Both the position numbers and the translations under genes were made by a program. Positions 22,597 through 35,200 of a DNA stretch of 64,000 nt are shown here, one piece after another (position 1 is the stretch's first letter; each line of letters opens with the position of its first letter). Where the stretch lies: contig CM066321.1 in NCBI GenBank assembly GCA_033807775.1, forward strand, positions 253,940,422 through 254,004,421. Reading direction: 5' to 3'. The notes below the pieces were generated by a model. The model saw only the letters and a list, made by a program, of their open reading frames with translations, was not told where the DNA came from and searched no databases. The DNA comes from Saussurea involucrata (Eukaryota; Streptophyta; Magnoliopsida; Asterales; Asteraceae).

Positions 22597-23450
22597 TGTA
22601 ACACCCTCAAATTTAGAAAGAGCAACTAATTTAAAAATTCGATAATACATCAAATGAAGGATAAAATCTCTTCTACAAATCAATACTTGAAATACCTCAA
22701 AAACAATTCTAGATAAAACCTCAACTACTATTAACCCAAGCCATATACAAAGTCTAAATAAAAGTGGGGTGTTACTAAATCCATATAAATTGCTATCTCC
22801 AAAGTACGGAATGCTTCACCCAATAGTTACATTCTTCTCGTGCATTTAATAGTGTCATTCCCCAACAAGAACCTGATGCAAATGCTAACAAAGAAAAAAG
22901 GTTAGCCAAACGCCTAATGAGTTTAAGAGTTTCATCTGGATTATATAAATCATTAAACTGAAAGAATGCAATTCAAATCACAATTTCTAAAATGATATAC
23001 ATTATATATGAAAGCAACCCATTTTCCAAAACACACAAAACTCCAGTATAAAACATTTTTTCAAAGTATAAACTCAAACCCAAAACTCATCCAAAACGTG
23101 AATAATGATTAAATTCCCAAATAATGAAAACGTGGATAAAACTTTATTATCCAAAATAGATGAAACACAGATAAGATATAATAATTAAATGTAGATCATG
23201 GATAGAAATCTGTACACAAAACGTCAATGAAAACATGGGTAATACTCGATACCCCAAAACAACCAATATAAACAATAAACAATATCAAAGCCTCAAATCG
23301 TGGATAATCTTCGGTCGGGAATGGATGTCACTCCGGGTCCCAGTCTCGTTGTCATACCGGTTCCGGATTTCATCCCGAATCCTGGTTCCGGATATGATTC
23401 GGTTCCGGAGTGGAGTCATTCCGGGAGTCCTTTTTATTTAATTTTTTTAG
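22597..23450 (+). mobile_element. possible truncated gypsy LTR fragment
   Basis: Begins TGTAACACCCTCAAATTTAG, a typical start of Tekay/Del LTRs, but no matching ...GTGTTACA end or target duplication was located. The right limit is arbitrary. GGTTCCGGA-rich text at 23330-23430 may belong to a different repeat. Confidence 0.3.
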
Positions 23451-25634
23451 AGTGTTTGGTTATTATCCACTTGCGATTATACACTCACTCTGGGCTCGTT
23501 AAGACCCGGGTAGTGACCTGTTTCAGTTCGTACTCGGCTCTCGATTTTTTCTCAAATCCGAGAATACGAGCCCCGAAACATGAGATTGGTTTCGATATGC
23601 AATGGCTCAACCGAACCAACCAAAAGGCGATGCCCCACTCCTTTCCGGTGGTCCAAAGTTGCCGTTCCAAGCAAACAACTTTCACTTGGACACGACCAAC
23701 ATCATTTGCCAATGTCCGGTCCTTGTGGAGATCCTCAAACGCCACCCAATCAACCGTGCATTGACGACGACTGCCAACGTCCCGACTGTATACGTGCAAC
23801 AACTTTGGAGGTCTCTCACCTCAGTTGCACGTGGGCAAGACACCGACCTTCACAGTCGCATTGCTGACACTCCGGTGGTCATTTCTCGAGACCTCTTGCG
23901 CCGGATTCTAGACCTTCCGGAGGCGACATCCGTTCCCGATCGAGTTAACTTTGATGATGCTGTATCCGATGCTGTACTATGCCAAGAACTGCGCGCACTC
24001 AGTTATGCTAGCGAGCTCAACCACCCTTCGCGTTTTTCCAGAATACATCTTCAACCGCTATGGTACACCTTGTTCACCATCCTGAACAGGTGTCTCTCAT
24101 CAATCATCAAGGGCATCGATCAGACAACCGTCAACCTACTACGACTCTTCCATGGCGTGACCTGCAACAGGCACATCGATTATGCTTCCATTCTGTGGAC
24201 CGATCTGCTCGACAAGGTTCAGAAGAAGCAACGCAACAAACGAATTTCGTTCCTCCCGTTCCCCAGATTCCTGCAGCTCATAGTCGCACACTTCATGGTC
24301 GCCGACCCATTTATTCCACGACGTGCTGACCTTGAGGTATTTATCTCGACTCGCATGACTAGGATTCAGAACAAGCAACTGATATCCGACCTAGTCCCGA
24401 TGATCATACCCACCGACTTGCTAGCTCTTGCTGACCCTTTGGCACCGAGTGTGATAGAGTATAGGCGAGAGAACAACTTATTCGTTCCGATGGTCCTGCC
24501 AGATCCGACAGGACCTTCCCAAGGAGAGCGCCTCGAGCGACGTGAGGGTCCTCGTACTAGAGGTGGTAGGGTCCGGAGAGCAGGGGCTCCCAGACAGGGT
24601 GTGCTGAGAGAAAATATAGTGAGGGAACATGACGCGGGCGGTGCTGAAAGGTCGATAAGCAGGGTTAGCTCGTCCCATCGCCAACCCACTCCACCTTCTT
24701 CACCACAACTCGAAGAACCCAAATTACATGAGGTGGAAGTGGTCGATATCATGCGCGAACAGGAACAAGTACAAGAAGAAGAAGCAGCCTCCTCTTCCAG
24801 CTCCGAATCGGGCTCTGGCTCAGAGTCGGGTTCTGAATCGGGTTCGGCGTCCGGTTCTGAATCAGGGTCTTCGGAATCCACAGAATCAGACGATAACAAC
24901 GATGATCAGTTCCGCATGGAACCCATCCGCAGACCTTAAGCCGAATCTGGAGAGATAAGGAGAGCGGAGGGAGTATCGGTCGAAAATGAAAATATCGGTG
25001 AGCAAGTGATGGGAAGGAGAAGCAAGAAAAATAATGAGCGATATAGAGAGAAGAGGTCACCCACTCCGGTCGCCTCCACCCAGCCTCCTTTAAGCCAGGC
25101 AGCCACATCCGCTATCCCATCTCATTCGTTGGGACAGGGTATTGAAACAGGCGTCGTGGGCCTAGCGACGCAATTGCACACCCCACTCAGCCAATCAGGG
25201 TCCTCTCAAAAGGATACTGTTTTAGTTTAACTAGAGGACGTAGCACAACGGCCACTGGTCTCTCACTTGGAGAGTTCTGGTGTTGAAACAAGAGAACTCC
25301 TGCCCCGATTTTCGACTTCTTTGGGTGCACAATCGAGTCTAGAGCCGCTTGATGATATTATTTTCTTGGCTAGGACACAAAACACATCTACTGCTACCGT
25401 CGAGATTCTTCGTGACTCAACCGGAACACCGCGAGTAATTCTACCATCTGGTGGCTTGCAAGGACAGGTTGGAAGTCCTGCCACGGCTATCCTTACGCCA
25501 ACCATGAGCGCAGGCGGTACTGTGGTGCAATCCACCGTAGTTACTACAACTGGTAAGCTAAGTGCTCCAGGCGTTAGTATCCCGGAGTTCGTCTCCAAGG
25601 AAACTCTGGACGGCGCCTTAAAGGCTGTCCAAAC

Positions 25635-26726
25635 TAGGGGTGTACAAAAAACTGTCAACCCGCGAAACCCGACCAACCCAACCCGCTAATAACCCAATTA
25701 AAGCCAACCCGCCGAACCACCGAGCCGCCGAACTGCCAAACCGCTAATTATAAGGGTTGAAATTGGGTTAGAAAAACTCAACCCAACCCAAACCGCCAAC
25801 CCGCCGCTAATATTTTTTATATTAATACAAAAATATTATATATATATATACATACGCACACACGATACTTGTAGGTGCAACCCAATTCATATTATATATA
25901 GGTACTGTTCTATGTTCTCTACATGCCCAAAATACTTACCATTGAACAAGGTTGCATCTTAGGATCATAATTGTTAGATAGTAAATTGTTTGTCATTTGC
26001 ATCAAACATCATAAGTTGTTCAATATTTTTTGATTTTTTTGTAGCTTTGTATTTTTTACATCTTGGCATCATAAGTTACCAAACTAGATGTATCACCAAA
26101 GGATGAACCAAAAAAATCGTATAGGAGAAAATTGTTGGAATCATTTTTGCAACATCAACAAATGGACGTGCCGGAGAACATGAACGATGTTGATAGATAT
26201 TTGGTTGATGAATCTATCAATCCAAATACTCCATCAATTGAAGTATTACTTTGGTGGAAAGGTAATGCTAATAGGTATAGCATTTTGTCTTTGTTAGCTA
26301 GGGATGTTCTTGCTATACCTATATCTACGGTAGCATCCAAATCTACCTTTAGTACTAGCGGCCGTATTTTAGACTCATGTTTTTGAATTGTAGATAAACT
26401 CAAGGAGAATGCAACATCGGAGTCGAAAACGCTCGTACTTGATTGACGATTTGAATTGGATGCTACAATTTACGCTTTTGAAGTCTAAGACTTAAAGGAT
26501 TTTAATATCTATTTGGATGATTGTAAGAACTAATAATTTTGTTGGGTAGATTTTTAGTTTTATTTGTCGTATTTCAATCGTGAACTTTATATATACGACC
26601 AAACCGCTCAACCCGCCCAACCCGCAAGGGTTGGGTTGGGTTGGGTTGAGATTTTCCAAACCGCCACAATTGGGTTGGGTTGTAAAAATGGCAAAAACCG
26701 CCCAACCCAACCCGCGTACACCCCTA
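25635..26726 (+). mobile_element. hAT element, internally deleted
   Basis: 1,092 bp with termini TAGGGGTGTAC / GTACACCCCTA, dense CCCAACCCAACCC-type subterminal repeats, and perfect 8-bp target duplications GTCCAAAC at 25627-25634 and 26727-26734. Only the C-terminal part of a transposase remains. Confidence 0.92.
26132..26386 (+). pseudogene. hAT transposase C-terminal dimerisation remnant
   Basis: The frame contains DVDRYLVDESI, LLWWKGNANRYSILSLLARD and AIPISTVASKSTFSTSGRIL, the conserved core of the hAT family dimerisation domain (Dimer_Tnp_hAT). It stops right after the STSGRIL motif at 26386, and the N-terminal catalytic region is absent. It cannot be functional. Confidence 0.88.
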
Positions 26727-27087
26727 GTCCAAACGGAGATCTTGTCGAAGCTTGTAGAGGATATGGACTTCATCAAACGGTCCATAACGGGTAAAGGAAT
26801 CGCAGATGATCCCCCTACGCATCCACAGGTTATACTTCCTCACCCGACACCTAACCCGCAGGACTTGAGCATCGATGCTTTAAAAGCCGCTTTACTCGAT
26901 AAGCTCTTGTCCCAATCCAACACTAACACATCCTCTGAAGCCGACCTCGTGAGTATACTACGCTCACAAACACAAACCCCAGTCACTCACATAGATTCAC
27001 AAGCCCAACTAAACACTAAGCTTGATACCCTTACCACAACCCTAACTGATGTTAAGCGCAACCTCGAAACTTTATCCGAGAGGGTTG

Positions 27088-28664
27088 TGGTACGAGCGAA
27101 ATATGTGATTTAATCGCAGTGGGTTGCAAACTGTCCACAGTGGGAAGTGCAAGTGTACACTGTCCACTATGATCGTCACAGCAAGTAATAGTTGGTAAAA
27201 TACCATAATCGAATCCACAGGGACTGGGCAATCAAGACAATATGGTTCTCATGAGCTCCTTTTACAGGTTTCAATTACAAAGGAAGCAATATTTTGGTTT
27301 GTTCGATGAAATGCTACTTTAACGGGTTTACTTTATGATTTAAAAGAAGGAATGTAGGTTAGATTTTCCCTAGATTTTATATTAAATACCTGATCTTAAA
27401 AATGATCGTTGTACTTGAGGTGGGCATTTTCGCTAGAAAAGCCCGGTTACAAAATACTCACACCTTTAGGTAAAAATCCCATACTCTTAGCATTTATCGT
27501 CTTGTCAATGGTAATCTCAAAATGGACCTTTTCAGGCCTCGATGGAATGTGTAGAGACAAATACTCTAAGTGTTTTTAATACACCAACTAGCTTGCCTAC
27601 TACTCCAGTGGGTTGAGATTAGCTCACTGTGCCGACCTCACTTTCGCAAGTGTCATAAGTGTCACTGCGTTCTACTCGTTTCTGAGTTAAGAACTAGACT
27701 TTAGATCCTTACAAGTGATCGACTTGTTCGCATCATTGGACAATAATCGAGAGTGAATGACCAAAACAACAAATATTCCAAGTATAAAGATTACTCAAGC
27801 ATTTTCTCTAAAATCCAGGTACTTCTCTTTCCTACATCCTAAAGGATGTTTAGCCCATAATTACTGAAGTAAGAAAACAATAGATGAGAAGATGAACATA
27901 AATAAACTGAAAGTGACTTGTATTAAAACCGCAGTAGGGAACGAGGGTACGTCACTCCCACTGGTAACTTGGAATTAACGATTACACTAGGGAATTTAAA
28001 TGCAAGAAATTAAAGACTACAACAGTAAATTAGAGAGCTAAAACTATTCTATCACTAAATGTAGTAGTTGAGATATTGAAGGATGTCCAAAAATGAATTA
28101 AATGGAACCCAACACCCCTTTTTATACTAAATGGAAAAGGTTGGGTTTTACAAAAGATGGGTTATGACTAGAGAATAAGGACTGAAGTGAGAAAACATAA
28201 AATTCAGCTTCTTTGTGCAACACTTCAATCCACCAATTTGTAGCTCTTTTACCCATAGGACCCTTCACCTTTCCACAAAGTCAACTTTAAAGTACCATGG
28301 GTGTTACTATTTAATTCCTTTTGCCATGCTTTTAGGAACACTTTGTACTACTCAATCCCATGCCTTCTGCAACTGAACCTTCTATTCTCCAAAACTTTAC
28401 TTCCCAACTAAGAGTTAATTTTCTTTTGTCTTCTTCTCTGCTCGATAGTGGGGTCTGGAGTGGGATGCGCAAGTCACTGCGAGAATTTCGTGAAAAAGCA
28501 ACAAAACTCCACCAAATAATTTATTAAAGACTATGGTTCACCCTTTTTGCTCATTTTCGTAAATATTACCAAGAATGGAGGTTTTGAGAAGTGAGTTGGC
28601 TAAAATTCGACAAAATAAACTAAAAATAAAAGGAAATAATAACTCTAAAAATAGAGTTATGACA
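27088..28664 (-). repeat. A1 3' LTR
   Basis: 1,577 bp, plus-strand ends TGGTACGAGCG ... AGTTATGACA (element sense TGTCATAACTC ... CGTACCA). The first ~863 bp align to 53921-54819. The inner end carries a short hairpin, aactctaaaaatagagtt. Confidence 0.85.
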
Positions 28665-28700
28665 ACCTCAAACTTAAACCATTACTTGTCCCCAAGTAAT
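28665..28700 (-). promoter_or_regulatory. A1 polypurine tract region
   Basis: In element sense the sequence before the 3' LTR reads ACTTGGGGACAAGTAATGG then TTTAAGTTTGAGGTTG, the conserved Athila pre-LTR block. Related words recur at 29223 and 29288. Confidence 0.65.
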
Positions 28701-29689
28701 AAAAAGAAAAAAGAAAAATAAAAAATAAAAAAATAATGCACTTGACCTTTCAGGGACTTACCGACTTCTCACTCTGAATGGATGTTGATCTCCCTCCACT
28801 GATACTTCTTTCGGTTCCAAGATTAAAACTTCACTTTTGTACTTGACGAAATCTTTCCCTTGTTTACATTTGATCAATAGGACTTCCTTGGGTTCGAAGG
28901 TTTTGTGGCTTTGAATATTTTTTTCCAAGGGCTTTGTAGCAAACAATTCCAAACATGGACCGAAAATCTCGCTTTGAGATTTTTATTTCAAGAAGTGAGT
29001 GTTTTGTGTTTTGCATGGCTAAGTTCGTACACTTCAGGCTTTTTATTTGGGTATGGCTATTTTTTGTGAGAGTGGGTATTCTGATGGTCCAGAATAAACA
29101 AACACCATCTTTTTCTGGGAGTGAGCACTTTGATGGTCCAGAAAAGGCACACCATCAATTTTGTTAGTGACACTCCGATTTTCTTCTGTTTTTGTATTTT
29201 TTTTGGAGGGGGTATGGCTTACCCACCTCAAACTTATGACTTCACAGTGTCCCCACTGTGGAAAGACTGGAAGTCACACTGAAAGTCCCCACCTCAAACT
29301 TAAAATTGCACAGTGTCCTCACTGTGACTTGGGAATTGGTGTGAAAGAAGTGGTTGGGGGGTACAAAAAGGTCGTGTTTGGATGCAAAAATGGCCTATAT
29401 CATTTCATGGTGCCAAGTTGAGATTCGTACTTACAAAAGGGACCTTTTAAGTCGGAAGCCGAAAGTTGTACCTTGAAATGGAAACGAGATCAAAGAAGCA
29501 TGCAAACAAAAAGTGAGTTAGTACCCAAAATCACCTGCTGTAGCAGCAGGATTTCATGCATCATTTAACAAAAATAAACAAAGTAGCATATTGTCATTTG
29601 CCTAGCCATAGGCAGAATACGAAACCAAACAGAAAAATAAAATTGTTTTTTAGAGCATCAAAGTGGGAACCATAATCCCAACAAACCAT
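28701..29689 (-). other. A1 3' untranslated region
   Basis: Non-coding in all frames as far as I can judge. It holds two extra PPT-like blocks (ccacctcaaacttatgac near 29228, ccacctcaaacttaaaattg near 29291) and several cactgtg/cacagtg words. Confidence 0.55.
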
Positions 29690-31743
29690 TCAGTGGGCAG
29701 GAGTCGCTGGCGGTGAGCTTTCGGCGGAGTCTTCATGAAAACCATCCTCACTATCATTGGATGGACAGATTTCTTCTGGAAAGTCAGGTAGTTGTGCAAC
29801 AAGCAGGGGATCAGCACCCATATACATCTGCTGGAGGATTGCATCCTTATCGCGTGTGTACATCCAGAATGATTCTGTCGCCCGGTTCATATGCTTCTGT
29901 TGGGCTTCCATAAGATCGACGCGGTAAGTGAGGGCTGTTAACACGGTCAGAATTGCGGTCTTGGGGTTGCTTCAGCTTCCTGGAGTGGGTTGGCGGAGTG
30001 GGGTACCGGTGGATCTCACTGTGGGATCATCATCAGCAGGTTCTTAGGGGGGGGGGGTAGTGATTGCTCGCCCCATCTTTTTGATGGTCACAACACTGAT
30101 GTTGTTCATAGAGGTGAGCCACTTGTCATCTACAGCAGATGGCACTCCAGCCGCGATTAGTAACGATGTAATAAGGCAAGGAAGAGGGAGGATTACCTTC
30201 TTTAGGGTCCGAGCAGAGTGGATGGCAGAGTGCATTAGGATGCCCAGGTTGATAGGTTTACCCGCCAGGATGCAGTACAGCAATGCGCACTTGTGCATCG
30301 AGAGGGTCGTATCATGAGTAGTCGGTGATAAGGAGGCACGTACAAATTGGAACCACATAGCGGCCTCGGTAGTGAGGGAACTAGAGTGTAGGCATCTTCT
30401 AGTGCCATCCTTATCCCATGGCCTTCCCTCAACTGCCAATTCTTTTAAAATAAGATCTTCGTTTGCCGGGGTCATCTTTTGTAGGAACCGTGCAAAGGAA
30501 CATGTAGTTGGGGTCCTTATTCCAAGGATCTGGTTGATAGCACTAGGGGTATATTGCACGGTTCGACCCCGGACCTCCACAATTGGTTCCTTAGTCTGAG
30601 AGGCCTCGACATAAAATTCCCGTACCAAATAGGCATTGTCCCGACGATTGGCAGATGCCAATGTCGTCCAATCCTGCTGTAAAACCCTATCTTTGATAAA
30701 CGGGTTGGCCTCTACAAAGTCGGGGTCAAAACCCCTCTCCAAGTTCAACTTTTGCTTGTAAATGCACTCATAGTGGGCAGCGACTGCTGGAGTCGTGAAC
30801 TGCCTGGGCACCCCACCGGGGGCATGCTCAGTGCCCATTGTGGATTGATGTGGGTTTTCAGATTGAATTTGTTCATTCCCAGATCAGTTTCAATAGATGA
30901 TGAACTTAAACAGGGTTCAAGACCCTTACCTTTCCCAGATGGTTGCTTCCTTGGTTTCTTGGCCAGTGTTTTTTGCGAAATGGTCACCACAGATCTGGTG
31001 ACCATTCCTCTCTTCCTCAATGCTCGTTTGATCGGGTTTTCCTCACTGTGGGCAGCTTTCTGGAGTGCCTCCAAATCAATAGTGTTTGTGACTTAGAGGT
31101 TTTGTTCAGTCTGAATCTGCTCCTTGTGCATGAGTGTCGCATCCTCTGCCCCTTTTCTTCGATTTTCCTCCTCTTGTCTGATTTGGTCTTGTTCTTCCTT
31201 TCTCATCTTCTTCTTCTGCCCTTTTTTTCTCAGCCTCTGCCCGTTTCCTCTCTTCTTCAAGAAGTTTCTCTTTTTCAATCTTTTGCCTCTCCTCTTCCTC
31301 TCTTGCCAACCGTTCGGCTTCTTCCTTTTGGATTCTCTCTTCCTCCTCTTTTCGTAACCTTTCCGCCTCCTCTTTTGCCAACCTTTCTTCTTCTTCTTTC
31401 CGTTTCTTCTCGACCTTTACCTTCTTTTTTGAAGTGCAAGAAGTCTTTGATTGTACTCCTCTTCCAACTTCAGAATATCCTCTTCAGTTTGTGATTCCTC
31501 CTCCTCAAAATGCTTCAGACTGGTATCTGAAGCTTTCGATGAAGATGCATCCTTGGAACCCTCTTGCTTGGACGACCCTGCATCTGGTACGTCGGTCGTC
31601 GTTGGATGTTCGCCGGAGGACGGCGGCGGTTCGTTCAGATCGCCGGTAATGTTTTCCGGTGGGTGGTCGTCGGCGGTTCTGCGGCGGACGGCCGCACGAT
31701 CGGGCTCATTAGGGTTGGGGTTTAATCTTTTGTTTCTAGCCAT
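29690..31743 (-). pseudogene. A1 env-like third ORF (plant transposon protein domain), broken
   Basis: Begins MARNKRLNPNPNEPDRAA at 31743. A Glu/Lys/Arg-rich coiled coil (KEEAERLRKEEEER, ~31380-31100), a basic region, and the conserved domain at 30838-30044 (RDNAYLVREFYVEA, VRGRTVQYTPSAINQILGI, CALLYCILAGKPINLG) follow; the tail runs to 29690. This resembles the 'putative plant transposon protein' domain of Athila third ORFs. The frame changes at least three times: near 31425, near 31090-31110, and at the 11-G run 30047-30057. No clear signal peptide or fusion motif is visible, so 'env-like' reflects position only. Confidence 0.75.
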
Positions 31744-31886
31744 TGGAAGGGTTTCTTGGTTCTGGTGAGAGAGAAAATGGAGAAGAAGAGTTTGTGTGTT
31801 TTTGAATATTTGGAGGAAAAGGTGGTTTTTAGAATTTGATATGGAAAAGGTTTATTTTTTGGATATTATGTTTGAAGGGAACGGTT

Positions 31887-31923
<37 letters not shown>

Positions 31924-32223
31924 TAGTTTTTCTTGAAAAATGGCGGAGTAGGTGCTAGGTGGCAGAAAAAGGAGACCTTTGTGTAGGAAAAGTTGATGTT
32001 TGTCAGCTCTTGGGCCCCCAAAACCGTCCCATCTCAGTGTCAGTTTCGGTAGTGGGAAGCGCAGTGACATGCTTGATGTCACTGCGAAGCACTTGTTTGA
32101 CTTTTTCTTCAAAAATTGGCAATCTCTCCTACACACATGAAAACAAACTACCACACAGCATTAAAAAGAACAAAAAAAAGCAAATAACTGAAATAAAATA
32201 TTTACAAGTGGTTTCGGCTTTTC
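31744..32223 (-). other. A1 pol/third-ORF spacer with hairpin and (GA)n
   Basis: Holds a (GA)n run at 31889-31919, just upstream of the third ORF in element sense, and a perfect 11-bp inverted repeat CGCAGTGACAT / ATGTCACTGCG at 32060-32070 and 32076-32086 with a 5-nt loop. It may act as leader for the third ORF. Confidence 0.6.
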
Positions 32224-35200
32224 TTAACCAGAGTGGGGTAGAGAGTGGGATGGAATGTGAGCACTCTCGCTCAGAAAATGTTTCACTCTCTGCCCATTGA
32301 CCTTAAACGTTTGACCAGACTGTGGGGATTTCAATTCCACTATTCCAAAGGGACTCACTTTGACAATGGTGTATGGTCCCGTCCATCGTGATTTTAGCTT
32401 TCCTGGAAAGAGTTTAAGACGGGAATTGAACAATAGTACCTGTTGGCCTTCCATGAATTCCCTGTGGTTGATTCTTCGATCATGCCACATCTTGGTCTTT
32501 TCTTTGTACAACTTTGCGTTTTCATAGGAGTGATATCGCAACTCCTCTAGTTCATGCATTTGCAAACTCCTCTTAATTCCCGCAACATCCTCACTCATGT
32601 TAAGCTCTTTAAGGGCCCAAAACGCCTTGTGTTCTAATTCAATCGGTAAATGGCAAGCTTTGCCAAAAACCAATTTAAATGGAGACATTCCCAAGGGAGT
32701 TTTATAGGCCATACGATAGGCCCAAAGAGCATCATCAAGTTTGGTTGACCAATCTTTACGATGTGGTTTAACGACTTTCTCCAAAATACCTTTGATCTCA
32801 TGATTTGAAAGTTCGGCTAAACCGTTGGTTTGCGGGTGGTATGCGGTGGCTACTCTATGATGTGTATCATACTTAGCAAGGACCGAGCTCATGACTTTGT
32901 TCACAAAATGGGTGCCTTCATCACTAATTAATGCCCGTGGTGTTCCAAATCGAGTAAAAATATTTTTATGCAAAAATTTCACCACGGTGTTGGCATCATT
33001 AGAGTGACATGCAACAGCTTCCACCCATTTCGAAACATAGTCTACCACAACCAAGATATAAAAATTATTGTTTGAATTTGGGAAAGGACCCATGACATCG
33101 ATCCCCCAAATATCAAAAAGCTCTACCTCTAGAATGTTGTTAAGAGGCATTTCGTTCCTTTGTGAAATGTTCCCGGTGCGTTGACATTGCTCACAATTTT
33201 TCATAAATTCATACGAGTCCTTTAACACAGTGGGCAAAAAAGAACCCACTTTGCAAGATTTTTGCAGCAGTTCGGTTTCCACCAAAGTGGCCACCGTAGT
33301 GGGATGTGTGACAACCATGGAGTATTTGAAGTTGCTCACTCCCGTGGACACAACGCCTCAATATTTGGTCCGTTCCTATCTTATATAAGAAAGGGTCGTC
33401 CCAAACATATTGTCGTGTATCATATAAAAACTTTTTAAATGGTTGTCCACTCATCCCGTGGGGCTTTAGTCCACATGCTAAAAAGTTTGCAATGTCAGCA
33501 TACCAAGGAATATTATTATCGTGATGTTGAACTGCTAACAGTTGTTCATCGGGAAAATTCTCTTTGACCGGAGTGGGATCTACAGTAGTCACTATCTTCT
33601 CGAGCCTGGACAAATGGTTGGCTACCTGATTGCTTGTTCCTTTTCTATCAACGATCTCAAGGTCGAATTCTTGCAACAATAAAACCCATCTAATCAAACG
33701 TGGCTTGGAATCAGCCTTGTTGATCAAATATTTTATCGCAGCATGATCAGTGTGCACTATGACCTTCATCCCTATCAAGTACGACCTGAAATGATCAAAA
33801 GCAAACACCACCGCAAGTAATTCTTTTTCAGTGACAGTATAATTAATCTGAGCTTTAATCAATGTTTTACTTGCATAATAAATGGGGTAAAAAACTTTGT
33901 TCTTCCTTTGTCCGAGAACGGCCCCCACAGCCCACTCGCTGGAGTCATATATTACTTCAAATGGGAGTGACCAGTCAGGAGTGGTCACTATGGGTGCAGT
34001 AACTAAAGCTTTCTTGATTGTTTCAAAAGTATCTCGACATTCTTGGGTGAAATTAAATTATTTTTCATGTTGCAGCAAGATACATAGGGGTTTTGTTATT
34101 TTGGAAAAATCTTTAATGAACCTCCTATAAAAACCTGCATAACCCAAGAAACTTCGAATGCCTTTTACAGTTGTGGGTTCGGGAAGTTGTGCCACTACTT
34201 CAAGCTTGGCTTTGTCAACTTCCAACCCTCTTTTTGAAACAAGATGACCTAGGACAATACCTTCTTCGACCATAAAATGACATTTTTCCCAATTTAAAAT
34301 AAGGCCGTGGGTCTCATATCTCACTAGGCTCTTCTCTAAATTTCCCAGGCAGTTGTCAAACGATGTCCCTATCACAAAAAAAGTCATCCATAAAAACTTC
34401 TATGGTGTCCTCAATCATGTCGATGAAAATGGCCATCATACAACGTTGGAAAGTGGCTGGGGCATTACACAATCCAAATGGCATCCTCCGAAATGCAAAA
34501 GTGTCGTAGGGACAAGTAAAGGTTGTCTTTTCTTGGTCCTCGGGGGCGATATGGATTTGGTTGTATCCGGAGTATCCATCTAGAAAACAATAGAATTCTT
34601 TTCCCGCTAACCTATCAAGCATTTGGTCGATGAAAGGTAAGGGAAAATGGTCTTTCTTGGTGGCTAGGTTAAGTTGTCTATAGTCCATGCATATTCTCCA
34701 CCCCGTGACAGTCCTAGTGGGAATGAGCTCGTTCTTGTCGTTCTTCACTACGGTCGTCCCTCCCTTTTTAGGGACACATTGGACGGGGCTCACCCAACTA
34801 CTACTAGCTGTTGGGTAGATAATACCGGCGTCTAACCACTCCAAAACTTCTTTCTTAACTACCTCCTTCATTATGGGGTCAATCTCCTTTGGGGTTGGAC
34901 TTTCCCAGGGTGGTCACTCTCCAAGTTAATCTTATGTTGACATAATGAGGGGCTAATACCTCTAATGTCCGTTATGGTCCAACCAATTGCCCTCTTATGC
35001 TTTACTAACAAATCAATCAGAAGTTGTTCTTGTTTCTCGCTAAGTTTGGAAGAGATAATAACCGGAAGTTTATTATCCTTAGCGAGAAAAGCATATTTTA
35101 AGTGGGAAGGCAATTGTTTAAGCTCTAACTCGGGAGGTTGTTCTATTGAAGGGGGTTGAACATCTCTGTCCTTAAAGTCCAGAGGTTCAAATGCTGCCAC

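Larger units (their letters stand above)
23602..27087 (+). pseudogene. retrotransposon third-ORF (env-like) protein, disrupted
   Basis: A long plus frame beginning MAQPNQPKGDAPLLSGG. Residues ~180-230 (PLWYTLFTILNRCLSS ... DYASILWTDL ... SFLPFPRFLQLIVAHF) correspond in order and spacing to GYALLKGLHIDWASIIYDDL ... PWVPYPRFISAIF in the C1 third ORF at 43347, so I regard them as distant homologues. A Ser/Glu/Gly-rich acidic tract (SGSESGSES) and a C-terminal helical region follow. Lesions: in-frame TAA at 24937-24939 and 25228-25230, a hAT insertion at 25635-26726, and truncation by the Athila element at 27088. The frame on the two sides of the hAT agrees. No gag or pol lies upstream, so its parent element is gone or it is a stand-alone derivative. 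The protein's function is unknown. Confidence 0.65.

Noticed and set aside
24366..24899. 177-codon minus-strand frame opposite the orphan ORF
   Set aside because: Antisense shadow of the Ser/Glu-rich tract of the plus-strand ORF.
30943..31494. 183-codon plus-strand frame opposite the A1 third ORF
   Set aside because: Leu/Phe/Ser-rich antisense of the Glu/Lys coiled coil; not a real membrane protein.
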